From assembly GCA_012932865.1 (NCBI GenBank), contig SAXG01000038.1:62001-126000 (forward strand): a stretch of DNA of 64,000 nt, read 5' to 3'. Of this stretch, positions 26,203-37,926 are shown piece by piece. Below the pieces are notes generated by a model. The model ran no database searches and was not told the origin of the DNA. It saw only the letters and a program-made list of their open reading frames with translations. How positions within the stretch are numbered: the stretch's first letter is position 1; the number at the start of each line of letters is the position of its first letter. Source of the DNA: Amylostereum areolatum. Its lineage: Eukaryota > Basidiomycota > Agaricomycetes > Russulales > Stereaceae. The position numbers and the translations under genes are program-made.

Positions 26203-26917
26203 GCGTGCGGTGTGTGGTGCTTATGCGTTCCGCCTGACTTTTCCTTCCCTCTCCCGTTCTCGATTCCTGTCACTCCTCCAGACGCCCATACCTTCCTTTA
26301 CACTTCTCTACCCTCTATTTGTTTTTTCTTTGTGTTTTGTCGAACCCCTCCCCCACTCATCACGCATGGACATTGCTATTTATTTGCATCTGCATCTATC
26401 CCCATCACTTCCCTTCCCCATCCACCCATCCACCATCATCACAACACCCAACCCAATCTCGCATACCCCTTCAACCCCCCTCCCCCCTCATCCCTCATCC
26501 CCCACCTTCCGCCCTATGCCTTCGAACCCACCCGAGTTTAGCGATCTGTAGCGTTGCGTTTTTCTTCCTGATGTGTGTGCGAGTAGCGATTCATCAGTAA
26601 CGGCCTGTTGCACCACCACCGCACGCGGCCGGTGTACTTTTACCTAGTAGTATTATATCCCCGAGTCGATACTTTCCTACTACCCAGCTTTTCCCGACTC
26701 CATATCGCTGTATATGACTCCCCTTTGACTCCAGCACGTACATGCATACATAGACATACTTCAATAGATTTGGCTTCATACATGCGGCCGTGTTTTGAAC
26801 ACTTTTCGAAACCTTGCAAAGACAAGCTGGTCTGGCCATGCCGGCGCATCAAAACTGCGCTTTACTGAGGGTAACCTGCTCCGCCTTATGACGGTTTTGA
26901 CTTTCAGTAAATATATC
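26203..26917. other. Kinase 3' flank
   Basis: Pyrimidine-rich 3' region (many CCCC/TTTT blocks) leading to tRNA-Phe. No gene is seen. Confidence 0.5.
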
Positions 26918-26999
26918 GCCGGAATAGCTCAGCTGGGAGAGCAACAGACTGAAGCTGTTTGATTTCTGGAGGTCCCGTGTTCAATCCACGGTTCTGGCA
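26918..26999 (+). tRNA. tRNA-Phe(GAA) with short intron
   Basis: 82 bases fold as a tRNA: acceptor GCCGGAA with TTCTGGC, D-stem GCTC/GAGC, anticodon loop CTGAAG, variable AGGTC, T-arm CCGTG-TTCAATC-CACGG, discriminator A. Removing a 9-base insert after position 37 leaves 73 bases. The 27-43 pair would be A-G, the only mismatch in the anticodon stem. The intron sits at the canonical place. CCA is not encoded, as usual in nuclear genes. Confidence 0.93.
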
Positions 27000-27963
27000 C
27001 TACGTTTTACATTTTGCATGGCCATGCACGTTGAAGTTTTCAAGTTACTTTTAGTGTTGAACAAACTATAGAGTATATTCAAATATAATCATAATAATAT
27101 GCAAAAATACCATTAAATAGATGGCTGCCCATAATCGTAATTACAAGATATGATTAGATATGGGCTACATAATATAATATATCTACTCCTAGGTCATTGC
27201 AGCTAGATCACAGCTTACAAGGAGTCAATCCTTGGCTATACATCTGTTCTCTAAGGTCAATTCCCCCAATAGAGTCAGCAGACATAACATTGACATCAAC
27301 TTTCTCATGTTTACACTGTGGACAGCCATCTCCCAGTCATCTCAGCATTTTCCAAAGCATGTTAACAAGCTTGGGGAGGCTTTAATGAGAGCTTGTATAC
27401 ATATAACACTTCAGAAGCACTGATATACAATCATGTACTGTCATATCATCGATTACATGTCCGAGAATAGACCTGATTTGGAGTGATTTAGAGACAGGAA
27501 ATGTGGGAGTAAATACAAAGTAAATATGATTAAATACGGATATGAATAAATATTCTTCTCTCCATACTCATATTTTTTCGTATCCATTATAATATGGCTC
27601 CTCAAGATATTTATTTGTATTTGTGCAACACTAGTTACTTTTGAATCCTCCAAAATTGAAAAGACTAGAATCTAGATAGTAGAGTCTAGTAGACTGTACA
27701 GTGTAGAGTCTGTAGACTGTAGTCAATGACTCACTAGACTGAGTTGTGGGAGACCATAGACGTGAGGAATGGAAGGGGAGGGGAGGGGAAGGGGGACAGG
27801 AAGAATGGAAGAAGGGGGAAGCGACAAACGAACGAACTTGTACTCGCAGTGAGCTAAGTGAGGACTCTAGACTCTAAAGTGACCGCGCGGCGCGAACGGT
27901 TCATGATGTACAAGACTTTAGTTATCCCTAGTGCACATATCTATGTCTATATTGCGTGGTCAA
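27000..27963. other. AT-rich island beside tRNA-Phe
   Basis: Sharp change to AT-rich DNA from about 27000 to 27660, then a stretch of recurring TAGACT/AGTCTAG words (27660-27740), then a purine tract (GGAAGGGGAGGGGAGGGGAAGG, 27768-27820). The minus strand of 27200-27360 holds a short readable stretch including CPQCKHEKVDVNVMSAD, a possible coding relic. It fits decayed mobile DNA, but no terminal repeats were found. Confidence 0.5.
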
Positions 27964-29956
27964 CTATGCCCTCGTCTCCTCTCTCGCTTCCAATACGGTA
28001 TCCCGCAGCCTCCTAACCCCCTCCTCCATGTCCTCCTCCCTCAGCAAACTGAATGATGCGCGGACATACACCGTCTTTTGACCACCAGGGAAGAACTCGG
28101 TCCCGGGGAGGGCGAGCACACCTCGCTCGTAGGCTTTGGTGCGAATGAGATCGCTTGAGTCGCCCTCGTCATCAGTGTTCGAGGGGTCGACGACGAGTTT
28201 GAACCTGTCCATGAGAGACGCACGTCAGTGGTGTCTTTTGCTAGCGAATGTGTAGGGAGCGCGCGCGCACCAGAAGAACATCCCCGCCTCGGGAGTGCTC
28301 CACTCCGCCAGTCCACGCATGTGTTTGCTCATCGCGCGCTCGAAGGCATCTCGTTTTTGTTTGTAGAACGCGGCTACAGTGCGCGTGTGATGTTTGAAGC
28401 CTTCGAAGCCCCAGGAGTTGAGCAAGGTGAGCACGACGGATTGGACGAAGGTGCACGGTTGGAGGTTCGCGGAGGCCGTCTGGGGAGAGTGCGCATTAGT
28501 TCAAGCCTTCTCAGTGTCGGGGGAGAGGAGGGTGCCATACATGCATGTTGAGGGCGGTGATGAGCGGAGCAGGACCCGTGGCAAAGCCGATACGGATGCC
28601 CGCAGACAGGATTTTGCTGAAGCTGTCGAAGCGAAGAACGCGTCCCACTTCTCCTGTCCTCACCTCGAGCGTGAAGTAAGATGGGGGCCGCGGCGCAGCG
28701 CCGAAGTAGAGGTAGTAGTATGGATCATCTTTACAGGGATCCAACGGTTAAACGACCGGAAAGGCTGGAGGACGAGCACCGCACCTTCGAGTATGAGGAA
28801 GTTGTGCGCTCGCGCGAGTGAGAGAATTTCGCGCCAGCGTTGCAGAGATGCGGTCATGCCGGTTGGGTTGCCGCCGTACTGTGCACATATGATACCTGGA
28901 GGACATAGTGCATGATATCAGACGATCAGGGGGCGTCGAACTAGAAAGGCGCGTAGGCACATACCGGGACCGTGTATAAGGCCTTCGGCTTTGGTCTGGT
29001 CGCCGGCCAGTGCTCGAGGATGGAGCGCAAAGAGTCGGACTGGATGCCTTGGGAGTCCGTTGCGACCTCTGAAAAAAAGACCGGAGTTAAGCGTCGGTGT
29101 CGATGTTGGAATTTGGGGAGACCGACCGATCATCTCGAGGTTTAGAGAGTGAAAGATAGGCAGCACGCCACTGTTCGGATTCTAGCGTATGAGTCATGGA
29201 AGGATGAGAAACCGACGCGCATACACACGCATAGACAGGCTTTTCAACGAGGACGGGGTCACCTGGGTTAAATATCGCATGCGCTGCCTGTAGGAAACAC
29301 CCGTTCAGCATGGAATATACAGCCAAAACTGGATCCACGACGCACCTTGTACAGCCCATCTTGTGAACCTGACGTCGCCGTCACGAACCATCCCTCTGTC
29401 GCACTCCTCCTCCCATGTTCACGTTCTTGCAACATGGTCAGCCAGTCCACAAAAGGAGGAATGCCATCCGTGCCGGCGTACTGTAAGCCCTGAGCAAGGT
29501 GATCCGAGTCCACTGAAAGAGAAATTTTGTGGGACGGATCTTCCGGGGTGCGAGTGGTGAACTCGATGGAGTCGAAAGGAAACATGGCGGCGTTGGGTTT
29601 CCCGGCCAACATGCTGATCATACCGGGCTTCTCTTCGAGCGGGAAGAGGCTACGAACTGGGAGATGTACACGTCGGTTTCGAAAGGGAGCTGGAGAAATT
29701 GTGCAACGTACTGGCACTCGGTCTGCGGTTTTTGGCGAGCTCGGACAGGAAGGGAGTGTAAAAGTCAGCTGGGAGCTGCTTAACAATCTTTTTAGCCTGA
29801 AAGATGGAGGTGAGCATGCATAACCAACGCAAGGTATATTATAATTTATACGCGTACCGTCGCTGCAGTGTCGACGTGCCCAAATTTTGACAGGGCGACC
29901 AAATCACCGGCGCCATTGTAGACGACGCTGGAAGAAACTGCTGGGAGCTGGACCAT
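27964..29956 (-). CDS. Class I/II PLP aminotransferase, ARO8/AADAT-like
   Basis: Minus-strand multi-exon gene from ATG 29956 (MVQLPAVSSSVVYNGAG) to TAG 27964-27966. Spliced sequence shows the fold-type I aminotransferase signs: NAAMFPFDSIEF and LQYAGTDGIPPFVDWL near the N-terminus, SGSQDGLYK, YGGNPTG, ILEDDPYYYLYFG (across an intron), and the PLP-lysine motif SFSKILSAGIRIGF, then FFWF and LPGTEFFPGG. This order matches aromatic/2-aminoadipate/kynurenine aminotransferases of the Aro8 type, which exchange amino groups with 2-oxoglutarate. Substrate choice among aromatic amino acids, kynurenine and aminoadipate cannot be read from the sequence. Length and all core motifs look intact. Confidence 0.88.
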
Positions 29957-30352
29957 GATTTTCGGGGGTGAACTCGGAAAAGTGGGGAAGAAATTGGGAG
30001 TATGTGAATAGGGAAGTCGACCGACTTTGTACCCTTGACAGTTTGACTCGGCAGTTTGTCTTCCACAGCCAGTCCGACAGTCCGACCCTAGCGTGTCGGA
30101 AATGCTAAGATCCGTACAGTGGGACGTCGTAACGACATGATAAGAGCATCGATACCGGCCAGGTCCAAGGAGTGTCTTAGAGATACAGACGAGCAAGAGG
30201 GCCAAGGAGATCGGCCGGCGTGGACATTGTATATGGCCGATCAGCGAGTAGACGAACACCGTGATCAGATCTTGCCAAAATATTAAAAACCGGCCATCAG
30301 CGTCATCACCGGTGTGGCACATTATAGACGCTCAGCCTTTTCACATCAGCAA
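29957..30352. other. Intergenic, aminotransferase promoter side
   Basis: Upstream region of the aminotransferase and of tRNA-Leu. No gene is seen. Confidence 0.45.
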
Positions 30353-30462
30353 GGCAAGATGGCCGAGCGGTCTAAGGCGTGTGACTCAAGTGAAAGCTTG
30401 CCTTCGAGCGAAGGTTTCTCATCAGGGTAATCCTGGCAGGGGTTCGAATCCCCTTCTTGTCA
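30353..30462 (+). tRNA. tRNA-Leu(CAA) with intron
   Basis: Folds as a class II tRNA: acceptor GGCAAGA with TCTTGTC, Leu-type D-arm GCCGAGCGGTCTAAGGC, anticodon loop CTCAAG, long variable arm CAGG-GTAAT-CCTG, T-arm AGGGG-TTCGAAT-CCCCT, discriminator A. About 25 bases after position 37 form an intron, as in yeast tRNA-Leu(CAA). With this placement the anticodon stem has one T-T mismatch, so the exact intron ends could shift by a base. Confidence 0.9.
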
Positions 30463-30690
30463 ATGTTTTTTCCCTTTCAAGAGCAGTATAATATACTGAA
30501 TAGTAAATAGTATTGTCTTTTGGACATCCAGATGCTTAACGTTCTCAGGATATACGTGATATAGGCCACTGTGCGGCGCAATGTCTCACAACTCAGAACT
30601 AGCAGGCGGTCTTGGAATGGTACGTCGGCCCAACACCTGATTCCGAGCCTCGGTTTGAATCGCAATACCCTGCCATAAATTATTCGCAGT

Positions 30691-31892
30691 ATGTGGGCTC
30701 CTTCCTCTCTCCTCCCCATCATGTTTCGACTCCTTTTCATCCTCGTCTTAACCTCCGCCATCGCTGTCCAGGCTCTCAGTCCAACTGCCGCCAACCAAAC
30801 ATGCTCGCCAGATCGCGAAAAGCTTAACCCCATCACGTATAAGCCCACCAGCGACTGCGATCCCAAAACATTTTGCTCTTCCGCTCTGAACAACGGCACA
30901 TGCGTGCCACGCGTCTGCCGCCGCGACGCGTTCGCGTTTGGGTACGCATCCGACGAGGTGCCACCCCCGCTATGTGGCGATGGCATGTTCTGTCCGGATG
31001 CAGGGGATGGATGTCGGGCGCGGGCGGCAGTTGGACAAGGGTGTCAGTTTGGGAGGGACGAGCAGTGCGCGTGGCCCAATCCTGCGCTGGGGTTGGCGGA
31101 TCGACACAACGCGAATGGCGCGGTCTGCTTAAAGTCCATGTGCATGTACGTGCTTCCCTCGACCCTGTTATTGTTATCCTCGATGATAGAAGCTGACGAA
31201 AATTGGGACGCACAGGTATGCTAACGTGACTGAAGGCCAGGCTTGCACGTATGAGCTCACGAACTACGTGACGACCCTCCCGGAGAACCAAGTCGCGTTC
31301 ATAAACGCGATTGCGCGGGATAACTGCCTCACCGCGCACCTTTTCTGCAATACCCAGTCGAACGTGTGCGAGCCGCTTAGGATTGTAGGACAGACGTGTC
31401 GGTATCATCGCGAGTGCGCATCGGTACGTCCGCTTGCTCGAGCAACAACCGGTGAAGTACGCGGACACTGATGCCATTCGGATAGTATAATTGCGTGCAG
31501 GACTTATGCGCTATGTCGCCAGACGAGCCGTTTGAAGTTGCGACTTGGCAGTTCGTGATCACTGGGATAGCGATCGTGCTGGGTGAGCTTTGCCCGATCT
31601 TATGTATCCAGAACTGAATTGCTGACAACCGAGCTTTGGTGCAGCGATGACTGCAACTTGTGCGATGCTGATTATCATGCACAAGCGCCACCGGCTGAAG
31701 AAGTATCAGGAGACGCGGGATTACTGCTATGAGCAGATCACGTACGTTTATTTACTTTTCTTGAAATTCGGTGGTATTGACGCTGGGTTGCAAAGGCTTC
31801 GACGGTCGATCATCGCACTGAGGAGCGGGAGCATGAGCACGACGAGTAGCATCTCAGAAAGGGATAAGAAGGGCGCATTTTCGCCCTTCTGA
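30691..31892 (+). CDS. Cysteine-rich single-pass membrane protein
   Basis: Five exons (30691-31145, 31216-31423, 31486-31582, 31645-31741, 31796-31892) join in phase to 317 residues; an in-frame ATG at 30721 (MFRLLFILVLTSAIAVQA) gives a cleaner signal peptide and is likely the real start. The outside part is rich in paired cysteines with N-glycosylation sites (NGTC, NVT) and is followed by one membrane span (FVITGIAIVLAMTATCAMLIIM) and a short basic cytoplasmic tail (HKRHRLKKYQ) with a Ser-rich end. The pattern is that of a fungal cell-surface protein of unknown role. It starts only 228 bases after tRNA-Leu. Confidence 0.75.
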
Positions 31893-32129
31893 AGACGAGT
31901 GCAATACGTTGAGGTATCTATTGAACGAGCGATCGATGCGCGTTCCTTCGAACCCGTTCGCTTCGATACATAAGTAGAAAGAGCACATTGACGCGGTACC
32001 TGCATTGGAAGGTTATTCAGCGAACATGCACAATCCGGCGTGGGGATAACGACTTGTAAATGCCGACGTTAGGTTCCCGGGATCATTGTCTAGAAATTCT
32101 AGGATCTTCTGTGGCTACAATGATTTCCG

Positions 32130-33100
32130 ATGCATCAGTCAGTGGCAGGATAGGCGCAGTGGAGTAGTTCCAGGTCCGACGCGCCGTCGCTTCGCCAGAT
32201 ACCGTATTTCAGGGACAAGGTGAAGCGCTAGCTCCTTCGTGCCTTCGTGTCGGAATTCCTGTGCAATGAGCCTATTTGTGGGCATGGGATTTAGGCAATC
32301 CAAGCGAACTCCGTGATGCCGCGTGCGGTGGTCACAGAGAGAACTGCGCTTGTCGATTCTGCAGGGACGTAGAAGAGGTGGTTTGAGTAGATGTCAGGGA
32401 ATAAGATGATGGACGTACAAAGCGAGCGTCGAGTTAGCGAGATGGAAGAGGAGTTGATTTCAGGCAGGGACCGGATGCTGAAGCGCTGATCAAGTAGTGC
32501 AGTATGACAGGCGTATCTCGACAAAGAGTAGCTAGCTGGAACATCAACCTGATTTATACAGATGTTCGTCGCAGAATTTCGCAGTATACGAATACGAGGC
32601 GATCCAAACACCGCAGCTCGTAAGTTGGCAAATGCGTTATGTTCAGTAGTTTCCAAGATCGAAATTGGACTACTTGATATGATAACAGTGTGCGGGAAGC
32701 GTTTTATCGTTGCTCGCTTACCATGCCTTTGCGCAAATGTTCGATGAATGCAGCTGAGATAGGAATGCACGGCATTGTAATGTGAGCAACAAGAAAACCC
32801 AGGCACGCATTAGGTACATCTGTACAAGCAGCCAGTTCCCGTATAATCGTCGAGTAAGATCATTGTACGTCGACTAGTGTTGAATGAAGACCTACTGGGG
32901 AAGAGAAGTTCCATGTGCCAGTGGCTTTGTGATACAGGATCAGTAAGACCAATGCCTATCGAGGCGCGTGAACGGAAGTCCAGAATGGTAGGAGTCTTCT
33001 TTCGCCTGGGGAACCGCCCGCACCAGCGTAGGAATGATCGGTGGTAGCGATGCAGCTGGGAACTGAGCACAGTCGACTGGGGTTTGGTGAACTTTCTGCA
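32130..33100 (-). pseudogene. Probable decayed DUF6534-type gene
   Basis: Minus-strand fragments echo the C-terminal exons of the neighbouring DUF6534 gene: ANSTLAL just before a gtacgt donor and, after the acceptor at about 32360, IDKRSSLCDHRTRHH, comparable in place to ANSMLAS and LNNRRSLRARAHH next door. The exon carrying ANSTLAL has an upstream in-frame TGA with no AG acceptor between them, so it cannot be spliced into a working frame. Upstream fragments are weaker. The case is suggestive only. Confidence 0.3.
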
Positions 33101-33144
33101 GCTATGTTGTGAATGCGCATCAGATATGGTAGCTTGAGCGTATA

Positions 33145-35123
33145 TCAGTAGAAGACGAGTGGCACCTGTGATTCCGGGTCAGATGAGCTACTGCTGCCTT
33201 GACTTTCCTCAACGCGACGCAAATGCGGTACGAAGCCCATCTCGCTTTCGCTCCCCGTTCCGGTATCACCGGAGGTTGAGATGTTCGCGACGTTGAAGCT
33301 GTCCAAGTCAACATCGTGGTGCGCGCGAGCGCGGAGTGAACGGCGGTTGTTGAGCCTATGTGAAGAAACGTTGATGCCACGGTGAGAAAGGAAGGAACTG
33401 GATAACGTACGATGCAAGCATGGAGTTGGCGAAGACTGAAGGCCGGAGGCTGAAGCTAAGCAAATGACTCCAAGTAAATGATGATAAAGCACGCGCTTTT
33501 TCCGTAGATGGTGTAAATCCCGGCGTATACGAGCGCGTAAGGGCTGACAAGGTACTGCGTGGTGCGAAATCGGTAGAAGTAGAGAGGAGGATAAGCGATC
33601 TTACCGTGACGAGAACAAGCAGTGCGAAAAGGCTGTATTGACATAGTCAGTCTACCAAGAAGGATCCGGAAGGTGGAAGAAAAGCAAGCGGACCTTGTTA
33701 GCAGTCCGGTAGTGAGTGTGAAAGAGAAGACACTTGTTAACACGGATCGGAACCTGCACCGAAGCGCGTCAATCAATGATGGCTGATATACTGCAGAGTT
33801 TGAACGACGACAAACTCACTGTACTGAGACGCCGCGCCGCGAGCGGTACACTTTGCAGCATGTGGCCAGAGCAATAGAAATGTCGGCGAATGTGCGTGCT
33901 GCAGTCCAAGCAATGATGTACACCTGCTCCTCCCAGGCAGTGACATGAGTAGCATAGAGCGACGACAAAACATGGGACTCACCGTGGACGTTTTGGCCTC
34001 GCCAAAGGCAGGGTATCGGAAACTAGTGTCTTAGGTCAACGACAGGGATAAAAGAGTGGGGATGCAGCTTCGTACAGGTGAACAACGTTGGCTAAAACGA
34101 CGTCGACCGCACGATTAGCACGATAGGGTAAGATGAAACCGTGGCACTGACCGATACCTAGCCCTGTACGCCATGATAGGTCATAATTTCGCTACGACGG
34201 CTAGGTGAAACGTACCAAAACCAATGGCAACAGGTACGAGCTGAGGTGGATTAGGGCCGAGTGAGAGATGCATGTAGAGAGAAACCTCACCAAAAGCAAA
34301 TATATCTTCCTTCTGTCGCTGACTGGTGGATGACGCAGTCAACCACCAAATGGCAGAAATAGAAGTCAATGGGCGCACGTACGCAACCACAATCTCCCGA
34401 CAAAGAAACTGACGCCGCTTAGCACCCACTCAAGAGACAAAGGAGGCTAGAGCACTCACCACTCTACAGTGACGGTGGCCAATTCCTGTCCCATAGTATG
34501 TGAGCATATGCAAGTGACGACACGGTACTCGAGGCACCCACGGTGGGTATCAGCCTTCCCTAAAAACCTCACGCCCACACGCACGTCATTCAACCGAGAT
34601 CCAAGACGAGGAGATGTACTGGCGCACCAAGAAGCTCCTGCAGATGTCCCGATAAGGATGGATGGAACACGGATATACCAGCGCATGACGCACCAATTTG
34701 CATCAGTGGAGGATGAGATCTCGCTCGCGTCCGTGGCGACAAGGTAGAACCACAGAGTATGCACCAGGAGAGCTTGTTGCAGAGTCTCCATCTATCGCGT
34801 CCTTGAGCGTCCAGACGCGCATTCAGAGGATGAAAGCCCCACCAAGAGCACGAATAATACCTTGATCTCCGGCATTAGATGGAGGTCACAATACATATAA
34901 TTTACAGTGGAGCACACACCGTGACCTTCGTTGGAGGCCTGTCATCGGGATAAGCGACGAAGTAGTGATACACCTGGGCAACGAACACCCCGTACAGGCT
35001 ACGACGATGCAGTCAGAACCACGATTACGAACGAGCGACACCCACAAGGACGTACATCATTGAGACAATACCACATATCAAGAGCGGCTCGAGCGTGGTC
35101 TCTACGGAGACATTGCGCGTCAT
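33145..35123 (-). CDS. DUF6534-type multi-pass membrane protein
   Basis: Minus-strand gene of about 14 small exons, from ATG 35121-35123 (MTRNVSVETTLEPLLICG) to TGA 33145-33147. Phases agree across all joins I followed. Segments in order: ILYGVFVAQVYHYFVAYPDD, VLFVLLMETLQQALLVHT, WFYLVATDAS, TVTVECFFVGRLWLLSDRR, KIYLLLLVPVAIGFG, VYIIAWTAARTFADISIAL, SVLTSVFSFTLTTGLLT, LFALLVLVTYLVSPYALVY, FANSMLASLNNRRSLR, then a polar acidic tail. These are the hallmarks of the Agaricomycete DUF6534 family: about seven helices, a TTGLLT helix and the S/NxLxSLNxRRxLR C-terminus. Function of the family is unknown. One exon is only 18 bases long (VLFVLL), next to METLQQAL. Confidence 0.82.
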
Positions 35124-36899
35124 ATCTCCTGAGGGTGCATGAACGATAGGGGGGCAGAGTGAAGGCAAAAAGCACCATCGCATACCCGCCCTTTATATAC
35201 AACGCGGAGCGCGAGGGCGCCGAAGGGTGCACCCACATACATGCGCACTTCAATATACCCTCGTGCGGGAGTGACAGACAGGCGCTCCGCTGCCGGGCGT
35301 CCTTCTCATGATGTATTCGACAGGAGGGATGCTATCCTCGTAGTTGATGGATGCACGTCGCCCGGAGCTGTCAAATATCCTACACGCCGATCTAGTAGCA
35401 TCTTAGAAGGCGCGAGGCGAAAGAGAATATCAGCGAAGAAGAACAAGGCAACCTCACGCTCATCGAGGCCCACGTCGGCCGCCGTTTACAGGAAGTGTCG
35501 GTTCACAGAATGGGTATCGGGGGGGCGAGACGGTCGGAACTTTGCAGCTGTCGGGTCGGAGTCGAACATGCGTAGGGATTAGAGCAATGCGTGGCGTTCT
35601 CATTATAGTGTTGTCGTGGACGCGAATAGCTACAGCTACGACATAGTCATAAAATCGCCTGAGAACTGAATAGAATAAGCACACACTACACCGTGGGGAA
35701 GGAGCCCATACAAAGGCGTTTACTTCCCCTTTTGCTTCGGAGTAATATCATCGCACCCAAGTTCCTCGGTTACTAGTCTGGTCGATCGTCCACGGAAGGC
35801 ACATATATGATGAACTAGCATGTACCGCGAGGATTACCGTTGTCGCTGAGGTGAGAGAGGGAAAAGAAACCCCTTGAAACCCCGGAGACAATGCTCGGAG
35901 AGAAATAACTTCGAAGACACGTACATATCATACAATGGCTCAACTAGTCTCTGCATGGCCCGAGCGCGACGACCCCCTATAATCGTTGGACCCGCGCCTC
36001 CTGACGACGACGACGCAGATCTCGCTCTAAGCGCGCGGGCACTGACACTTGTCCTCATCCTTCACATCCTTCATAACCTGCATAAGGACGGTCGAACATG
36101 AGCAAGGTGCGACGGGAGAGCGATCGTAAACAGCGCACGCACCGATTCAACATGCAGTCCGCAACCCTGTGCCCCGACGATCCTGTCAGCCAGCACGGTC
36201 ATTACGGGCGAGAAACCGACCACGCACCATCCATGTCGTCTTCCCGCACTTCCCGCACTTGACGGCCCTGCAGCTGTCCACGGGGATCGATTCGTTCGTG
36301 GCAAACATAGCAACTGAGTACTGAGGTCCGAGGATCTGTCTAGATCCAGAAGCGTTATGAGGAAACTGACCCGCCTAAAGCGAAACAGCCGGCGTACGAT
36401 GACGATGAGATGGATTCGGCGGGGGATGTCGGTGTGCGTCGATAACCTGCCGAAACCGCGGCTTTTTAAATTTAAAACCTGCGGATACCGAGTCCCGACT
36501 ATGGGTCACGCCGGAAGCAAGTCAGCATTCCGGGTTTACACGAAAGCAAGGATCATCCTGTGCTTTCTCTCAGCATTTCAGCAGACAGAGGAGCGTGGTG
36601 CATTCTTAGCTGGAGTCTGGAGAGCAGTACGGGGAAGGGTGAACCTGAGATGAAATGCAACTTCAAACTTTTGGCAAGACTGCTTTCGAAATTCGCTGTG
36701 CTTCAGTCATGTGACCCCCCCTCCCCCCTCCTCTTATACAGTTTCATTAATCATCCGTCAATGTATCGAAAGCGCACAGGAGCTGATAGCGACTACTACT
36801 AGAGCAAAAAACGTACGGAGTCTGTGGTAGAAGTACACAATCCATCTCATACACAACAAGCGCCTTACAGTTTCTCCGTACTCTTAAGAACAAGGATGT
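35124..36899. other. Intergenic with possible gene debris
   Basis: No complete gene. Plus-strand pieces look coding but do not assemble: PPIIVGPAPPDDDDADLALS with a hydrophobic tail near 35960-36100, VVFPHFPHLTALQLSTGIDSF near 36230, and IQKRYEETDPPKAKQPAYDD at about 36347-36405, after a tag acceptor. They may be exons of one decayed or badly read gene on the plus strand. Confidence 0.4.
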
Positions 36900-37926
36900 T
36901 CACTTCTTCGTGTTCAGCCACTTTCCAAGCCCAAGACTTGTGTAGATCTTGTCGATACCCTGATTCGAAATCGCAATTGAGCCATATTTTAGCCAGAGAA
37001 AGGGAATCATAACCCACGGTGGCAGCGACGATGCCTTTGAGCAAGCTATCCACGCCGAGGCCACTGAGCTACAAAAATCCCCATGATATATCAATGTTTG
37101 CGAATGTAATAAATAAAAGCTGGTCACTCACAAGCTTCCCAAGCAAATTCAGCACGCCCGCAAGCAATAGGCCCACGCCGCTGACGATCTGAGTGAGCGG
37201 CTCTACAGAGCGTCGTCAGACCAGCCGAACAAATAGCGATGTTGGGCTTACGACCGAGAGCATCGAGGAGCGGACCGAGCTTCGCCTTTGGGAAACTGTT
37301 GAGCTTGTTCTTCGCCCATTCGATTGTGCCGCCTACGTCTTCGAGCAACTGCGACGCATGGCGTTCACTCCTTGATAGAGACGAACGAAGTCAAGAGCAC
37401 GCACCACTTTCAGGGCCTGCGCTAGACGCTGCTCGTTCGGAGTGGCCTTGAAATCAGCCTGAAGAAACGTCAGCGATCCCATAAGGGGTGAAGAGTCGAC
37501 ACCCGTGGATATACCGCGTGTCGTTTAGCACGGTTCGTGAGACGATTGTCCGGGTCGCCACCTTGGACCATACCATTAGCCTCATTGAGGATCTTCTCGG
37601 CCTATTCCAAGAGAGGTTTGACGGCCTTGACGAGCTCGTCCTCGTTCCTTTCCTCCTCCTTGCGCGACTCGAAGCCCTCGATATGCTGCACGGATGTCAG
37701 ACTATGAAAACAGGGTGACGTGATCAAACAGATGCATATAAGTACATACCTGGCGGATCATACGAGTCAGTGGCAGCATGCGCGAGTTGGCGTCCTCGAT
37801 GATGGAAGAAAGGCGTTCGGCCAACGCGTCGTCGGCCTTACGCTCCTCTTCGTTGCGCGGCGCATCGGAGCTGGCCTGACTCAAGGTGTCTTGCTCCTGT
37901 TGTTGCGGAGCGTGGACATCGGCCAT
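36900..37926 (-). pseudogene. Conserved fungal protein (DUF6987-like) with in-frame TAG
   Basis: Minus-strand gene from ATG 37926 (MADVHAPQQQEQDTLSQ) to TGA 36900-36902. Spliced frame gives an acidic N-terminus, ATPNEQRLAQALKVLLEDV, GTIEWAKNKLNSFPKAKLGP, LLDALGQPLTQIVSGVGLLL, AGVLNLLGKLLSGLGVDSLL and GIDKIYTSLGLGKWLNTKK, all well preserved. In exon 2 the codon at 37602-37604 is TAG in the context LLE-stop-AEKILNEA; CAG (Gln) would restore the frame. Skipping it would need a roughly 30-base intron, shorter than any other here. The rest looks under selection, so this may be a recent nonsense change, a sequence error, or a read-through stop. The DUF6987 label is tentative; role unknown. Confidence 0.6.
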
